DNA of 64,000 nucleotides from Paenibacillus xylanexedens (GTDB lineage: Bacteria; Bacillota; Bacilli; Paenibacillales; Paenibacillaceae): assembly GCF_007680605.1 (NCBI RefSeq), contig NZ_VEIO01000003.1, positions 1 through 64,000 on the forward strand, written 5' to 3'. The notes under the pieces are model-generated. The model saw only the letters and a list, made by a program, of their open reading frames with translations. It had not been told where the DNA came from and made no database searches. A program made the position numbers and the translations under genes. Position 1 is the first letter of the stretch; every line of letters begins with the position of its first letter. Positions 50,229 through 59,196 of this stretch are shown piece by piece.

Positions 50229-53200
50229 TTGTCGAATCCAGAAGAAAAGGCAAGAAAATTCAGTGCGAATTTTTCTGATTGGAAACAAATAGCTTATAAA
50301 ATCGTTCGAATACAATTGTCGTTTTTGTTGCTAATTAGCACATGTATGCCGACCAATTGGGGGCAAGAAGCAAATGCAGCACCCATAACAAGCTCCCTTG
50401 ATAATTGGTACATCCGATCCATCGGACAAAATATAATTGGTGTGACCTATGGCAACGGCATGTATGTAGCGGTTGGGACAAATGGAACGGTGTTGACCTC
50501 CAGTGACGGATTGAACTGGATGACCCGCACAGTGGGCACCGCAATTCAATTAAATGGTGTTGCCTATAGCAACGGCACGTATGTGGCGGTGGGACAAGGT
50601 GGAAAGATATTGACCTCCAGTGACGGAGTGAGCTGGATCATCCGCGATTCAGGCACCACGAATGAACTTCGTACAGTCAATTACATCAACGGCTCGTATT
50701 TCGCGGTAGGAGCAAATGGTACAATTTTGACCTCCAGTGACGGAGTGAACTGGACGAGCCAGGCGTCGGGCACCACGCAATTTATTTTTGCCGTTAACTA
50801 CTTCAATGGCATGTATATAGCGGTGGGCTCAGTCGGGACAATCTTGACCTCCAGTGACGGAGTAAGTTGGACGAACCGCTCTCCGGGAACCACAAATAGT
50901 CTATTGGGTGTAAGCTACGCCAACGGCACGTACGTGGTGGTGGGGCAAAGTGGAACAATATTGACTTCCAGCGACGGAACGAACTGGACCAGCCGCTCGT
51001 CGGGAACCACAAATAATCTTGTTGGCTTCGTATACGCCAACGGTACATATGTGGCTGTGGGCGTAGGTGGGACGATCGTAACCTCCAGTGACGGAGTGAG
51101 CTGGCTGACCCGTACGTCGGGCACCGCGAATAATCTTGCTGGCCTCAATTACATAAACGGCACGTTTATAGCGGTAGGTTATGGTGGAACGATTTTGGCC
51201 TCCAGTGACGGATCGAGCTGGACAAGCCCCCTGTCAAGTGTTACCCCAAATCATCTTTTGGGTATCAGCCACTTAAACGGCATGTATATAACGGGGGGCA
51301 ATGGGGGGACGATTGTGACCTCCAATGACGGAGCGAACTGGACGGCCCGCTCGTCGGGCACCTCGTTTCCTCTATACGGCTTCAGCTATGGCAACGGCAC
51401 ATACGTGGCGGTGGGTTATGGTGGAAAGATATTGACCTCTAATGACGGAACGAGTTGGACGAGCCAAACATCAGGCACTTCGAATCTTCTTTATGCCGTC
51501 ACCTACGGCAACGGCAAATATGTTGCGTCGGGTGCAAAGGGAACCATATTAATCTCTAGTGACGGATTGAATTGGACAAGTAGTTCTTCGGGTATTACCA
51601 ATGATTTACGAAAAATCACTTACGGCAATGGTACCTATATAGCGATAGGAGCAAATGGAACGATACTGACCTCCAATGACGGAGCGGGCTGGACAAATCA
51701 AACGTCTGGCACCATGAAAAATCTTTACGGTGTTAACTACGACAACGGCAAGTACATCGTGGTGGGGCAAGGTGGAACGATCTTGACCTCCAATGATGGA
51801 GTGAGCTGGACGAGTCAAACGTCTGGCACCATCAATGAACTTTATGATGTAAGCTACATCAACGCCACTTATATGGTGGTGGGGTTAAACGGAACGATAT
51901 TGACTTCCAGTGACGGAGCGAGTTGGACGGCCCGCACGTCTGGCACCTTGAGTGCTCTATATGGTGTCATCTACGCCAACAGCAAGTATGTGGTGGTTGG
52001 GGCAAGCGGATTGATTTTGCAATCACCAACAATAGCCACACTGACCCACGCGGCAACACCAAGCATTGATACGCAGCCGACGGGCACCACGGTTAACGAA
52101 GGCGACAGCAGCCCGAACTTGAGCGTAGCGGCCAGCGTAAGTGACGGCGGAACGCTGTCGTACCAGTGGTACAGCAATTCGGCGAACAGCACGAACGGCG
52201 GCAATGCCATTGCGGGTGCAACCAGCGCGACCTATGCGGCGCCGACGACATCGACAGGCACGACCTACTACTATGCTGTCGTGACAAACACGAACAACAG
52301 CGTCAGCGGCAACAAGACCGCAACGGCAACGAGCAACATCGCTGCGGTCAACGTGAACGCTCTGACCAACGCGGCAACACCAAGCATTGATACGCAGCCG
52401 ACGGGCGCCACGGTTAACGAAGGCGACAGCAGCCCGAACTTGAGCGTAGCGGCCAGCGTAAGTGACGGCGGAACGCTGTCGTACCAGTGGTACAGCAATA
52501 CCGCGAGCAACACGAACGGCGGCAATGCCATTGCGGGTGCAACCAGCGCGACCTATGCGGCGCCGACGACATCGACAGGCACGACCTACTACTATGCTGT
52601 CGTGACAAACACGAACAACAGCGTCAGCGGCAACAAGACCGCAACGGAAACGAGCAACATCGCTGCGGTCAACGTGAACGCTCTGACCAACGCGGCAACA
52701 CCAAGCATTGATACGCAGCCGACGGGCGCCACGGTTAACGAAGGCGACAGTAGCCCGAACTTGAGCGTAGCGGCCAGCGTAAGTGACGGCGGAACGCTGT
52801 CCTACCAGTGGTACAGCAATTCGGCGAACAGCACGAACGGCGGCAATGCCATTGCGGGTGCAACCAGCGCGACCTATGCCGCGCCGACGACATCGACTGG
52901 CACGACCTACTACTATGCTGTCGTGACAAACACGAACAACAGCGTCAGCGGCAACAAGACCGCAACGGCAACGAGTAGCATCGCTGCGGTCAACGTAAAC
53001 ATAGCGCCTACCCATACGATTGCTCCTATTGCGGATCAAACGTTAGCTGCACTTACTCAAGGTTATGCTGTGGGTACCCAAGAGACAAAAACTATCGATG
53101 TAACGAATACCGGCACGAGCGATTTGTCGAATCTGTCGGCAACGGTTAGCGGCATTCATGCTAGTGATTTTGTGATTACGCAACCAAGTACAACGTTAGT

Positions 53201-55208
53201 GAACGGAGCGACCACGTCAACCTTTACGGTGAAAGCGAAAGATGGCTTACCAGCGGGGACATATACCGCAACAATAACGTTATCAGCAACCCAAATGACG
53301 GATGTGACGTTTACAGTGATGCAAGTTGTGAACATGCCGAACGCACCGGAAAATCCGCAAAACCTTGTGGCTGTAGGAGGAAACGGTGAGGTCACCCTAA
53401 ATTGGAGTACGGTAACGGGAGCGACGTATTACAACCTTTATATGGCGACTGATCCAAGTCAGCTTAGCAACGCTTCGGTTGTTATCGTCAATTCCTCTAC
53501 CTACAATGCACAAAACTTGCTAAACGGCACGACCTATTTCTTTACAGTGAGAGCAGGTAACTCGGGAGGCTTGAGTGGGGAATCGAATCAGGCAAACGCC
53601 ACTCCTGCAACTGTACCGGCAGCCCCAACGAATGTTTCGGCAGTAGCTGGAAACGGAGAAGCCACCGTAACCTTTACAGCTCCAACCGAGAACGGTGGAA
53701 GTCCGATTACGGGGTATGAAGTAACCGATTCATCAGGGAATGTAGTCACAACAGGAGCGGCAAGTCCGATTGTAATTACAGGTTTAACGAATGGAACGAG
53801 CTATACATTTACGGTGAAAGCGATCAATGGTCTAGGAAAAAGTACAGCATCCGCTGATTCAAATGCGGTCATTCCGCAAAAGTCATCCGGCAACAGCACT
53901 GTTCCGATCGATACGCCATCCGTGCCTAGTACTCCAACCATCCCGGAGAAAACGAACACGGGAATGGATATACTTGTGAATGGTAAAGCGGAAAATGCGG
54001 GGACCGTAGCGAGAACCCAACGAAACGGTCAAACCGTTACAACCGTGTTTGTGGATCAGAAAAAGTTAGAGGACAAGCTCGCTACGGAAGGCCAAAATGC
54101 TGTGGTGGCGATACTTGTAAACGACAAATCCCATGTGACCGTCGGCTCATTGAACGGTCAGATGGTGAAAAACATGGAGGACAAGCAAGCTGTTCTTGAG
54201 ATCAAAACCGATCGTGCGACCTATACGATTCCAGCGCAACAAATCAATATTAATACGATATCCGAGCAGGTCGGCAAGTCAGTAGCCTTACAAGATATCC
54301 AGGTACAAATCGAAATCTCCGAACCAACAACAGATATGGTGAAAGTTGTTGAGAATGCGGCAACAAAGGGAACGTTCACGCTTGTCGTACCGCCTTTAAA
54401 CTTCACGGTGAAGGGTATCTACGGAGATAAGACTGTCGAAGTATCGAAGTTTAATGCCTATGTCAAACGAAATATTGTGATTCCGGACGGTGTTGATTCC
54501 GGTAAGATTACCACAGGAATTGTTGTTGAGACAGACGGAACCATACGTCATGTTCCGACCAAGATTGTCGTGATTGACGGCAAATATTACGCGCAAATCA
54601 ATAGCTTGACGAATAGCACGTATTCTCTTGTCTACCATCCGATCGAATTTGAAGATGTGGCCAAACATTGGGCAAAACAAGCAGTGGGCGACATGGGATC
54701 GCGGATGATTATCGATGGTACGGGCAATGGTATGTTCAGTCCCGACCGGGATATTACCCGCGCTGAGTTTGCAGCCATCATTGTTCGTGCATTGGGACTC
54801 AAGACGGAGAATGGAACAACCTCATTCTCAGACGTACAATCAACAGATTGGTACAGCAGCGTTGTCAATACTGCTTATGCCTACCACTTGATCGGCGGTT
54901 TTGAAGATGGTACCTTCCGTCCGATGGACACGATTACACGGGAACAGGCAATGGTGATCCTCTCCAAAGCAATGGCGATTACTAATCTGAAAGGCAATCT
55001 TGCTATTCAATCAACAGACGTAATACTTCGCCCTTATGGAGATACAGCAACTGTGTCTGCATGGGCGCTGAGCAGTATCGCTGATACTGTAGAGGCTGGC
55101 ATTGTATCAGGAAGAGGCGGCAATGAGCTTGCACCGAAGGATTACATCACTAGAGCTGAGGTTGCCAAAATTATTCAGGGACTATTGCAAAAATCCGGCT
55201 TGATTTAA
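50229..55208 (+). CDS. SLH-anchored modular surface protein with propeller-like, Ig-like and Fn3 domains
   Basis: A 1659-residue secreted protein. A signal peptide (hydrophobic VRIQLSFLLLISTCM, cleavage after EANA) precedes fourteen ~39-residue repeats to ~600 (GTILTSSDGxxWT ... YxNGTYVAVG), which resemble BNR/Ycf48-type beta-propeller blades. Then follow three ~107-residue Ig-like units (~607-924), a further Ig-like domain (~925-1036), two Fn3 domains (~1037-1217), a ~230-residue domain I do not recognise (~1242-1470) and three SLH domains (~1472-1659) that bind pyruvylated cell-wall polymer. The TTG start has AAGGAAG 7 bases upstream; a nearby ATG at 50222 opens only a short frame. A role in adhesion or polysaccharide binding is inference. 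Confidence 0.92.
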   Translation: MSNPEEKARKFSANFSDWKQIAYKIVRIQLSFLLLISTCMPTNWGQEANAAPITSSLDNWYIRSIGQNIIGVTYGNGMYVAVGTNGTVLTSSDGLNWMTRTVGTAIQLNGVAYSNGTYVAVGQGGKILTSSDGVSWIIRDSGTTNELRTVNYINGSYFAVGANGTILTSSDGVNWTSQASGTTQFIFAVNYFNGMYIAVGSVGTILTSSDGVSWTNRSPGTTNSLLGVSYANGTYVVVGQSGTILTSSDGTNWTSRSSGTTNNLVGFVYANGTYVAVGVGGTIVTSSDGVSWLTRTSGTANNLAGLNYINGTFIAVGYGGTILASSDGSSWTSPLSSVTPNHLLGISHLNGMYITGGNGGTIVTSNDGANWTARSSGTSFPLYGFSYGNGTYVAVGYGGKILTSNDGTSWTSQTSGTSNLLYAVTYGNGKYVASGAKGTILISSDGLNWTSSSSGITNDLRKITYGNGTYIAIGANGTILTSNDGAGWTNQTSGTMKNLYGVNYDNGKYIVVGQGGTILTSNDGVSWTSQTSGTINELYDVSYINATYMVVGLNGTILTSSDGASWTARTSGTLSALYGVIYANSKYVVVGASGLILQSPTIATLTHAATPSIDTQPTGTTVNEGDSSPNLSVAASVSDGGTLSYQWYSNSANSTNGGNAIAGATSATYAAPTTSTGTTYYYAVVTNTNNSVSGNKTATATSNIAAVNVNALTNAATPSIDTQPTGATVNEGDSSPNLSVAASVSDGGTLSYQWYSNTASNTNGGNAIAGATSATYAAPTTSTGTTYYYAVVTNTNNSVSGNKTATETSNIAAVNVNALTNAATPSIDTQPTGATVNEGDSSPNLSVAASVSDGGTLSYQWYSNSANSTNGGNAIAGATSATYAAPTTSTGTTYYYAVVTNTNNSVSGNKTATATSSIAAVNVNIAPTHTIAPIADQTLAALTQGYAVGTQETKTIDVTNTGTSDLSNLSATVSGIHASDFVITQPSTTLVNGATTSTFTVKAKDGLPAGTYTATITLSATQMTDVTFTVMQVVNMPNAPENPQNLVAVGGNGEVTLNWSTVTGATYYNLYMATDPSQLSNASVVIVNSSTYNAQNLLNGTTYFFTVRAGNSGGLSGESNQANATPATVPAAPTNVSAVAGNGEATVTFTAPTENGGSPITGYEVTDSSGNVVTTGAASPIVITGLTNGTSYTFTVKAINGLGKSTASADSNAVIPQKSSGNSTVPIDTPSVPSTPTIPEKTNTGMDILVNGKAENAGTVARTQRNGQTVTTVFVDQKKLEDKLATEGQNAVVAILVNDKSHVTVGSLNGQMVKNMEDKQAVLEIKTDRATYTIPAQQININTISEQVGKSVALQDIQVQIEISEPTTDMVKVVENAATKGTFTLVVPPLNFTVKGIYGDKTVEVSKFNAYVKRNIVIPDGVDSGKITTGIVVETDGTIRHVPTKIVVIDGKYYAQINSLTNSTYSLVYHPIEFEDVAKHWAKQAVGDMGSRMIIDGTGNGMFSPDRDITRAEFAAIIVRALGLKTENGTTSFSDVQSTDWYSSVVNTAYAYHLIGGFEDGTFRPMDTITREQAMVILSKAMAITNLKGNLAIQSTDVILRPYGDTATVSAWALSSIADTVEAGIVSGRGGNELAPKDYITRAEVAKIIQGLLQKSGLI
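50400..52025 (+). repeat. 117-bp repeat array coding propeller-like blades
   Basis: Thirteen full and one partial units of 117 bases (one unit is 3 bases longer). The most constant stretch is ACCTCCAGTGACGGAG. Units vary in the blade-specific residues, so this is an older array than the Ig-like one that follows. Confidence 0.85.
52050..53012 (+). repeat. 321-bp nearly identical triplicate coding Ig-like domains
   Basis: Units begin at 52050, 52371 and 52692 with GCGGCAACACCAAGCATTGA, exactly 321 bases apart. They differ at only a small number of positions (for example TCGGCGAACAGC versus ACCGCGAGCAAC). Such identity favours unequal recombination and copy-number change. The GC-rich content also opens a long, spurious minus-strand frame. 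Confidence 0.95.
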
Positions 55209-55283
55209 GCAAGGGGACGACGGCAACTGAATTGTGATTTGGCACAGCTAAGACTCGTAAAGAATAACTAATTAACTAAAACA

Positions 55284-55309
55284 AGGTGAGGGACACGTGT
55301 CCCTCACCT
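55284..55309. terminator. Perfect 26-bp palindrome, terminator of the surface-protein gene
   Basis: AGGTGAGGGACAC and GTGTCCCTCACCT form a perfect dyad 75 bases after the stop codon. The downstream run is only GTTTATGCTTTT, so it may work in both directions with the XRE-cupin gene. Confidence 0.65.
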
Positions 55310-55413
55310 GTTTATGCTTTTGTAAAACACCTGAATCAGTTCTCGACTAACAAAAGCAGACGGCATACATCATATTTTACAATTCTTCCCCTTCTTCACT
55401 CGCCTCACTTACC

Positions 55414-55962
55414 TTACTTGTTCAACAGATGATCCAGCTCCAATTCCTTGGACACCGCAATCAGCACAACGGCGGGTTCCTCACCAATATTAGTCACCTC
55501 ATGGGGTACAATCGCGTTCCATGTAAACGAATCTCCCGCTTCCAGCGTCTCGACATCCTCCCCCTGCTTCGCTTGGATGACACCTTGCAGTACCAGATGA
55601 CTCTCCTCGCCCGCATGTTTGCTGATCCCGGTCGAAGCTCCTGCTGGCAGTTCTACAATGGACATTCGCATCGCACCTTTTGCCGTTAACTGCTGTACTT
55701 TGATCTGCCCGCTACCTGCTGTGGTCTCCTTGCGTTCATGTTTGCGGACCACATTCATACGTTGCTCCGACGTTAACAACAGGTAAGGCAACGGTACGCC
55801 GAGATAGTCCGCGATGCTTTCCAATGTAGCGATGGACGGTGACGTTTTGTTATTTTCCACATTGCTGATAAACCCTTTGGACAACCCCGTCCCCTCACAG
55901 AGCTGCATAATCGTAATCTGTTTCTGTTTGCGTATCGTTCGAATGGCCAAGCCAATATCCAT
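55414..55962 (-). CDS. XRE family regulator with cupin domain
   Basis: A 182-residue regulator. Residues ~5-65 form an HTH (IRTIRKQKQITIMQLCEGTGLSKGFISNVENNKTSPSIATLESIADYLGV); the C-terminal half is a cupin sensor (GISKHAGEESHLVLQG ... GDSFTWNAIVPHEVTNIGEEPAVVLI). Such proteins (SutR/PuuR type) repress nearby catabolic or stress genes in response to small ligands. The nearest candidates are the VOC and esterase/dioxygenase genes, but no operator was found. Confidence 0.9.
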   Translation of the reverse strand: MDIGLAIRTIRKQKQITIMQLCEGTGLSKGFISNVENNKTSPSIATLESIADYLGVPLPYLLLTSEQRMNVVRKHERKETTAGSGQIKVQQLTAKGAMRMSIVELPAGASTGISKHAGEESHLVLQGVIQAKQGEDVETLEAGDSFTWNAIVPHEVTNIGEEPAVVLIAVSKELELDHLLNK

Positions 55963-56003
55963 GTGACCGCCCTCTCTTCTCTCTAACTACCGTTTCATTG
56001 AAA

Positions 56004-56372
56004 TCAAGATTCAACCGCTGTCTCCACAAAAACAAGGCGATTGCCGAATGGATCGGTAATGGTCATCTCCCGTGAATCCCAAGGCGTTTTTTGGATACCC
56101 GGTCTCGCATATTTATATTTTTGCAAAGAAATCCGCTCATGCAGCTCCTCCAGATGCTCCGTCTCAATGCGTAATGCCGCACCAGGAGTACAGTCTCCGT
56201 GATGTTCGGACAGATGAATAATAATCTCATCCTGCGACACCTGCATGTACAGCGGCATATCGGCCTCGAATCGATGTTCCCAGTCCACGTTGAACCCCAA
56301 GTAATCCGTGTAAAATTCCTTTGCCTTCGCTTCATCAAAAATTCGAAGAATAGGTACGATTTTTTTCATCAT
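56004..56372 (-). CDS. VOC/glyoxalase-bleomycin resistance family protein
   Basis: A ~122-residue vicinal-oxygen-chelate protein: VPILRIFDEAKAKEFYTDYLGFNVDWEHRF at the start, MPLYMQVSQDEIIIHLSEHHGDCTPGAALRIE centrally and DSREMTITDPFGNRLVFVE at the end. Members are lyases, dioxygenases or drug-binding proteins; the function here is open. I start at an ATG at 56372 with GGAGG about 10 bases upstream; an upstream GTG is only 2 bases from that RBS. It is divergent from the esterase gene. Confidence 0.82.
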   Translation of the reverse strand: MMKKIVPILRIFDEAKAKEFYTDYLGFNVDWEHRFEADMPLYMQVSQDEIIIHLSEHHGDCTPGAALRIETEHLEELHERISLQKYKYARPGIQKTPWDSREMTITDPFGNRLVFVETAVES

Positions 56373-56662
56373 CTTCTTCACGTCCTCCTCTACAGAAATA
56401 AATGTGCCATCCGATGCTCAATCCAAGTTCCCTTATACAAAACATATTTTCATCATACAAAAAAAGTGTTGACCCTACAATAAAAGCATGATAAATTTTG
56501 TTCATCAATAAGAATATTATTTTCACATTAGTGAACTTTATGTTTTTAGTTTAATCCATGTCAATACTTCTTTCCACTCATTTGCTTCATTGGTTTGATC
56601 TATGCATTCATTTTATACATTCGATTCATCGCAACTCATATTCCACCTGGAGGTGTATTGGT

Positions 56663-57340
56663 TTGAATTCTACTTATATTCATGAGGTGAAGCTGCCTCC
56701 ACATTACGATAAAGCCCAGCAATATCCCGTTATTTTTGCCTTGCACGGCATGGGATCAGATGAACAGGACATGCTTCGATTAATGGAGCCGCTGTCTTCC
56801 GATTTTATTATTGTTGCTATTCGTGGGCCTATTGTACAGGGCGGTGGTTATGCTTATTTCCAGATCAAAAGTATAGGCAATCCCGTTCGCGAATTATACG
56901 ATGCCTCGGTTCAAGGACTGCAACAGCTCATCATCGAGCTGTCGGCGCAATATGCGATCGATCCTGCACGGCGTTATATCGCCGGATTCAGTCAGGGCGG
57001 CATCATGGCGATGACGCTTGCCTTGGTGATGGGCGATGCCATCAAAGGCATCGTGGCTATGAGCGGATACATTCCACAGTTTGTTAAGGAGGAATATGCT
57101 TTGCAGCCTTCGTCCAACCTGTCCGCATTTATCTCACACGGCGATCAGGATCACCTTTTCCCGTTACAGCTGGGTGAAGATAATGCTTCGTTTTTCCAGA
57201 ATTATACGAATCAAGTTACGTATGTGCCATACAGCGGGGGTCACCATGTAACCCCTGAGTTATATGCCCAACTCCAACACTTCCTTCGGACGGATGCTCA
57301 GGTCACTGCCGAAGATATGAAAGGAATGACTGAATCATGA
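56663..57340 (+). CDS. Phospholipase/carboxylesterase family alpha/beta hydrolase
   Basis: A 225-residue esterase with the oxyanion region FALHGMGSDEQDM, nucleophile GFSQGG (GxSxG), catalytic Asp in SHGDQDHLFPLQ and His in SGGHHVTPE. It resembles MhqD-like hydrolases of the B. subtilis quinone/catechol response. The start is a TTG at 56663, 7 bases after GGAGGTG; the longer frame upstream lacks an RBS and begins with a His-rich, non-family segment. It overlaps the dioxygenase gene by 4 bases (ATGA). Confidence 0.88.
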   Translation: MNSTYIHEVKLPPHYDKAQQYPVIFALHGMGSDEQDMLRLMEPLSSDFIIVAIRGPIVQGGGYAYFQIKSIGNPVRELYDASVQGLQQLIIELSAQYAIDPARRYIAGFSQGGIMAMTLALVMGDAIKGIVAMSGYIPQFVKEEYALQPSSNLSAFISHGDQDHLFPLQLGEDNASFFQNYTNQVTYVPYSGGHHVTPELYAQLQHFLRTDAQVTAEDMKGMTES

Positions 57341-58110
57341 TGCCATCTTTGTTTATCGCCCATGGCGCTCCTTCACTTGCACTGGAGGAGAATGCGTACA
57401 CCGAATTTTTGCAAAAACTTGGGCAGGAGCTGCCCAAACCTAAAGCGATCGTCCTGTTCTCCGCTCACTGGGAATCGACGACACAGCTCGTATCTTCGGT
57501 AACCGGCTCATATGACACGATCTATGATTTCGGCGGTTTTCAACCTGAACTGTACCAGATCAAATATCCAGCGCAAGGACATGCCGAAACAACCGCCGAG
57601 ATCGTCAAGTTGTTCACCGAAGCGGGAATTTCAGTACAGACGGATGAGGTACGCGGCCTGGACCATGGAGCGTGGGTTGTACTACGCCTGCTTTATCCCG
57701 AGGCAGACATTCCTGTAATTGCTCTGTCCGTGAACCGTTATCTGACGGGTAAGCAGCAGTATCAGGTAGGCCAAGCACTCGCTTCTTTGCGGGAGCAAGA
57801 CGTGCTTGTCATTGGCAGCGGTGGAACCGTGCATAACCTGCGCCGTCTGAACTGGGAAAGTCAAGGTGTCGATTCCTGGGCTATGGAATTCGACAGCTGG
57901 CTTCAAGATAAGCTGGAGCGCTGGGATACCAATGCCCTGTTCGCGTATGACAAGCTTGCTCCGTCTGCACAGGCAGCGGTTCCTACGCCAGAGCATTTTG
58001 TACCAATCCTGATCGCCATGGGTGCAGGAGATGAGAAGAAACAAGCTTCTCTCTTGTTCCGGGCATATCAGTTAGGCAACTTGAGTTTGTCATGCTGGAG
58101 ATTTGAATAA
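57337..58110 (+). CDS. Class III extradiol ring-cleavage dioxygenase (LigB/DODA type)
   Basis: A 257-residue dioxygenase related to LigB and YgiD. The metal-site His residues lie in FIAHGAPSLALE and VLFSAHWESTTQ, with GLDHGAWVVLRLLYPEADIPV and IGSGGTVHNLR further on. It should cleave catechol-like rings with Fe(II) and oxygen. Overlap with the esterase implies a joint role, plausibly in aromatic or quinone detoxification; this is inferred from the MhqD/MhqE-like pairing. Confidence 0.88.
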   Translation: MMPSLFIAHGAPSLALEENAYTEFLQKLGQELPKPKAIVLFSAHWESTTQLVSSVTGSYDTIYDFGGFQPELYQIKYPAQGHAETTAEIVKLFTEAGISVQTDEVRGLDHGAWVVLRLLYPEADIPVIALSVNRYLTGKQQYQVGQALASLREQDVLVIGSGGTVHNLRRLNWESQGVDSWAMEFDSWLQDKLERWDTNALFAYDKLAPSAQAAVPTPEHFVPILIAMGAGDEKKQASLLFRAYQLGNLSLSCWRFE

Positions 58111-58158
58111 CGAAACATGAGATTGGTTTAAAACATATAGATACCAAATAGAGACCAA

Positions 58159-58198
58159 AGCGTGAGTCACGGGGAAACCCTGCTACTCACGCTTTTTT
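58159..58198 (+). terminator. Terminator of the esterase/dioxygenase operon
   Basis: AGCGTGAGT and ACTCACGCT form a perfect 9-bp stem around a ~17-base loop, followed by TTTTTG. Confidence 0.85.
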
Positions 58199-58404
58199 GA
58201 GATATTGTTAGGCGGCTGAATGCAATTGCATAGACCACAAGTGCACTTTTACACATCCATACTCGTTCAATATTCAGGACTCCCGCTTGGGTCTATCGTT
58301 TCTTGTACGAGCTTACGGAGTAAATCTATACTAATGGGAAACCATCTCATCATCAGATTTACCAGACGAGTATGACATGCGAACCGCTCATAAGGAGGCG
58401 AAAC

Positions 58405-59016
58405 ATGATGTCAGAACCAAAATCAGAACAACGGATCGATGAACTCATGCAAGAGTTGTTGGAGCTGCTGGAAGAAAAGGTGCAGGATGAGGAGAACCAG
58501 GAGTTGCTGGAAGCCTACCGCGAACAGGAAGGAGCAACCGATGAGGAGCTTGACGCATTCGAACAATATTACAGTATACGTCTACCGGCAGATTTCCGGG
58601 CATTCTACAAACGTAAAAATGGCAGCGGATATGCCTTTCACATCCTTTTTCCAGGTGATGCCGCACAAAATGAAGATACGGTCTTCTACATGTTATCGCT
58701 GGAACAAATGAAGAGAGAACATGACGGTACTGTAGAGATTCGGATGGAAGACTATTTTTCCGAAGAAGAAATGCGTGAGCTGGACCCACGAATCAAGCCT
58801 TATTTGCATCAGAAATCATGGATTACCTTTGGCAAGCTGGGAGGCGGTTCGCTGTATTTGATGTTGGATTTTGATCCAACGGAGCAAGGAACATATGGAC
58901 AGATCATTATGTTCAAACATGATCCTGACTTTGTCTATTACGTAGCCGGAACCTTCACCGAATTGCTGGAGCAATCCAATCGTAACTTGCGTGAGATCGA
59001 TGTGATCGAATACTAA
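58405..59016 (+). CDS. SMI1/KNR4 (SUKH) family protein
   Basis: A 203-residue acidic protein. After an N-terminal Glu/Leu-rich helix, the SUKH core reads DEELDAFEQYYSIRLPADFRAFYKRKNGSG, with the typical Trp and YLMLDFDPTEQGTYGQII downstream. SUKH proteins are often immunity proteins for polymorphic toxins, but many stand alone; no toxin gene is adjacent here. The ATG at 58405 follows AAGGAGG; an in-frame start 11 codons earlier has none. Confidence 0.85.
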   Translation: MMSEPKSEQRIDELMQELLELLEEKVQDEENQELLEAYREQEGATDEELDAFEQYYSIRLPADFRAFYKRKNGSGYAFHILFPGDAAQNEDTVFYMLSLEQMKREHDGTVEIRMEDYFSEEEMRELDPRIKPYLHQKSWITFGKLGGGSLYLMLDFDPTEQGTYGQIIMFKHDPDFVYYVAGTFTELLEQSNRNLREIDVIEY

Positions 59017-59196
59017 GTCAAATTGAATGACATCTATTATATGAACAGCCATTTCGTCTGGATAGTGATATGACCATTTTTTTATAATGCTGGGAGTTGT
59101 AAAGGCGGTTATAATAACATTTAGTGGAAATGCACAAGCTACCGAAAGAAGGACTGTCTTTCTACACCAACTACATATCTGGGAGGAACTACCGAA

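Noticed and set aside
52023..53039. 338-codon minus-strand open frame across the Ig-like repeats
   Set aside because: It mirrors the GC-rich 321 bp repeats, has an Arg/Cys/Val composition unlike a real protein and no RBS. The plus-strand reading is a coherent SLH surface protein.
58405..59016. SUKH protein as part of a toxin-immunity system
   Set aside because: No toxin, secretion or polymorphic-toxin module lies beside it; the neighbours are a dioxygenase operon with a terminator and a metal transporter.
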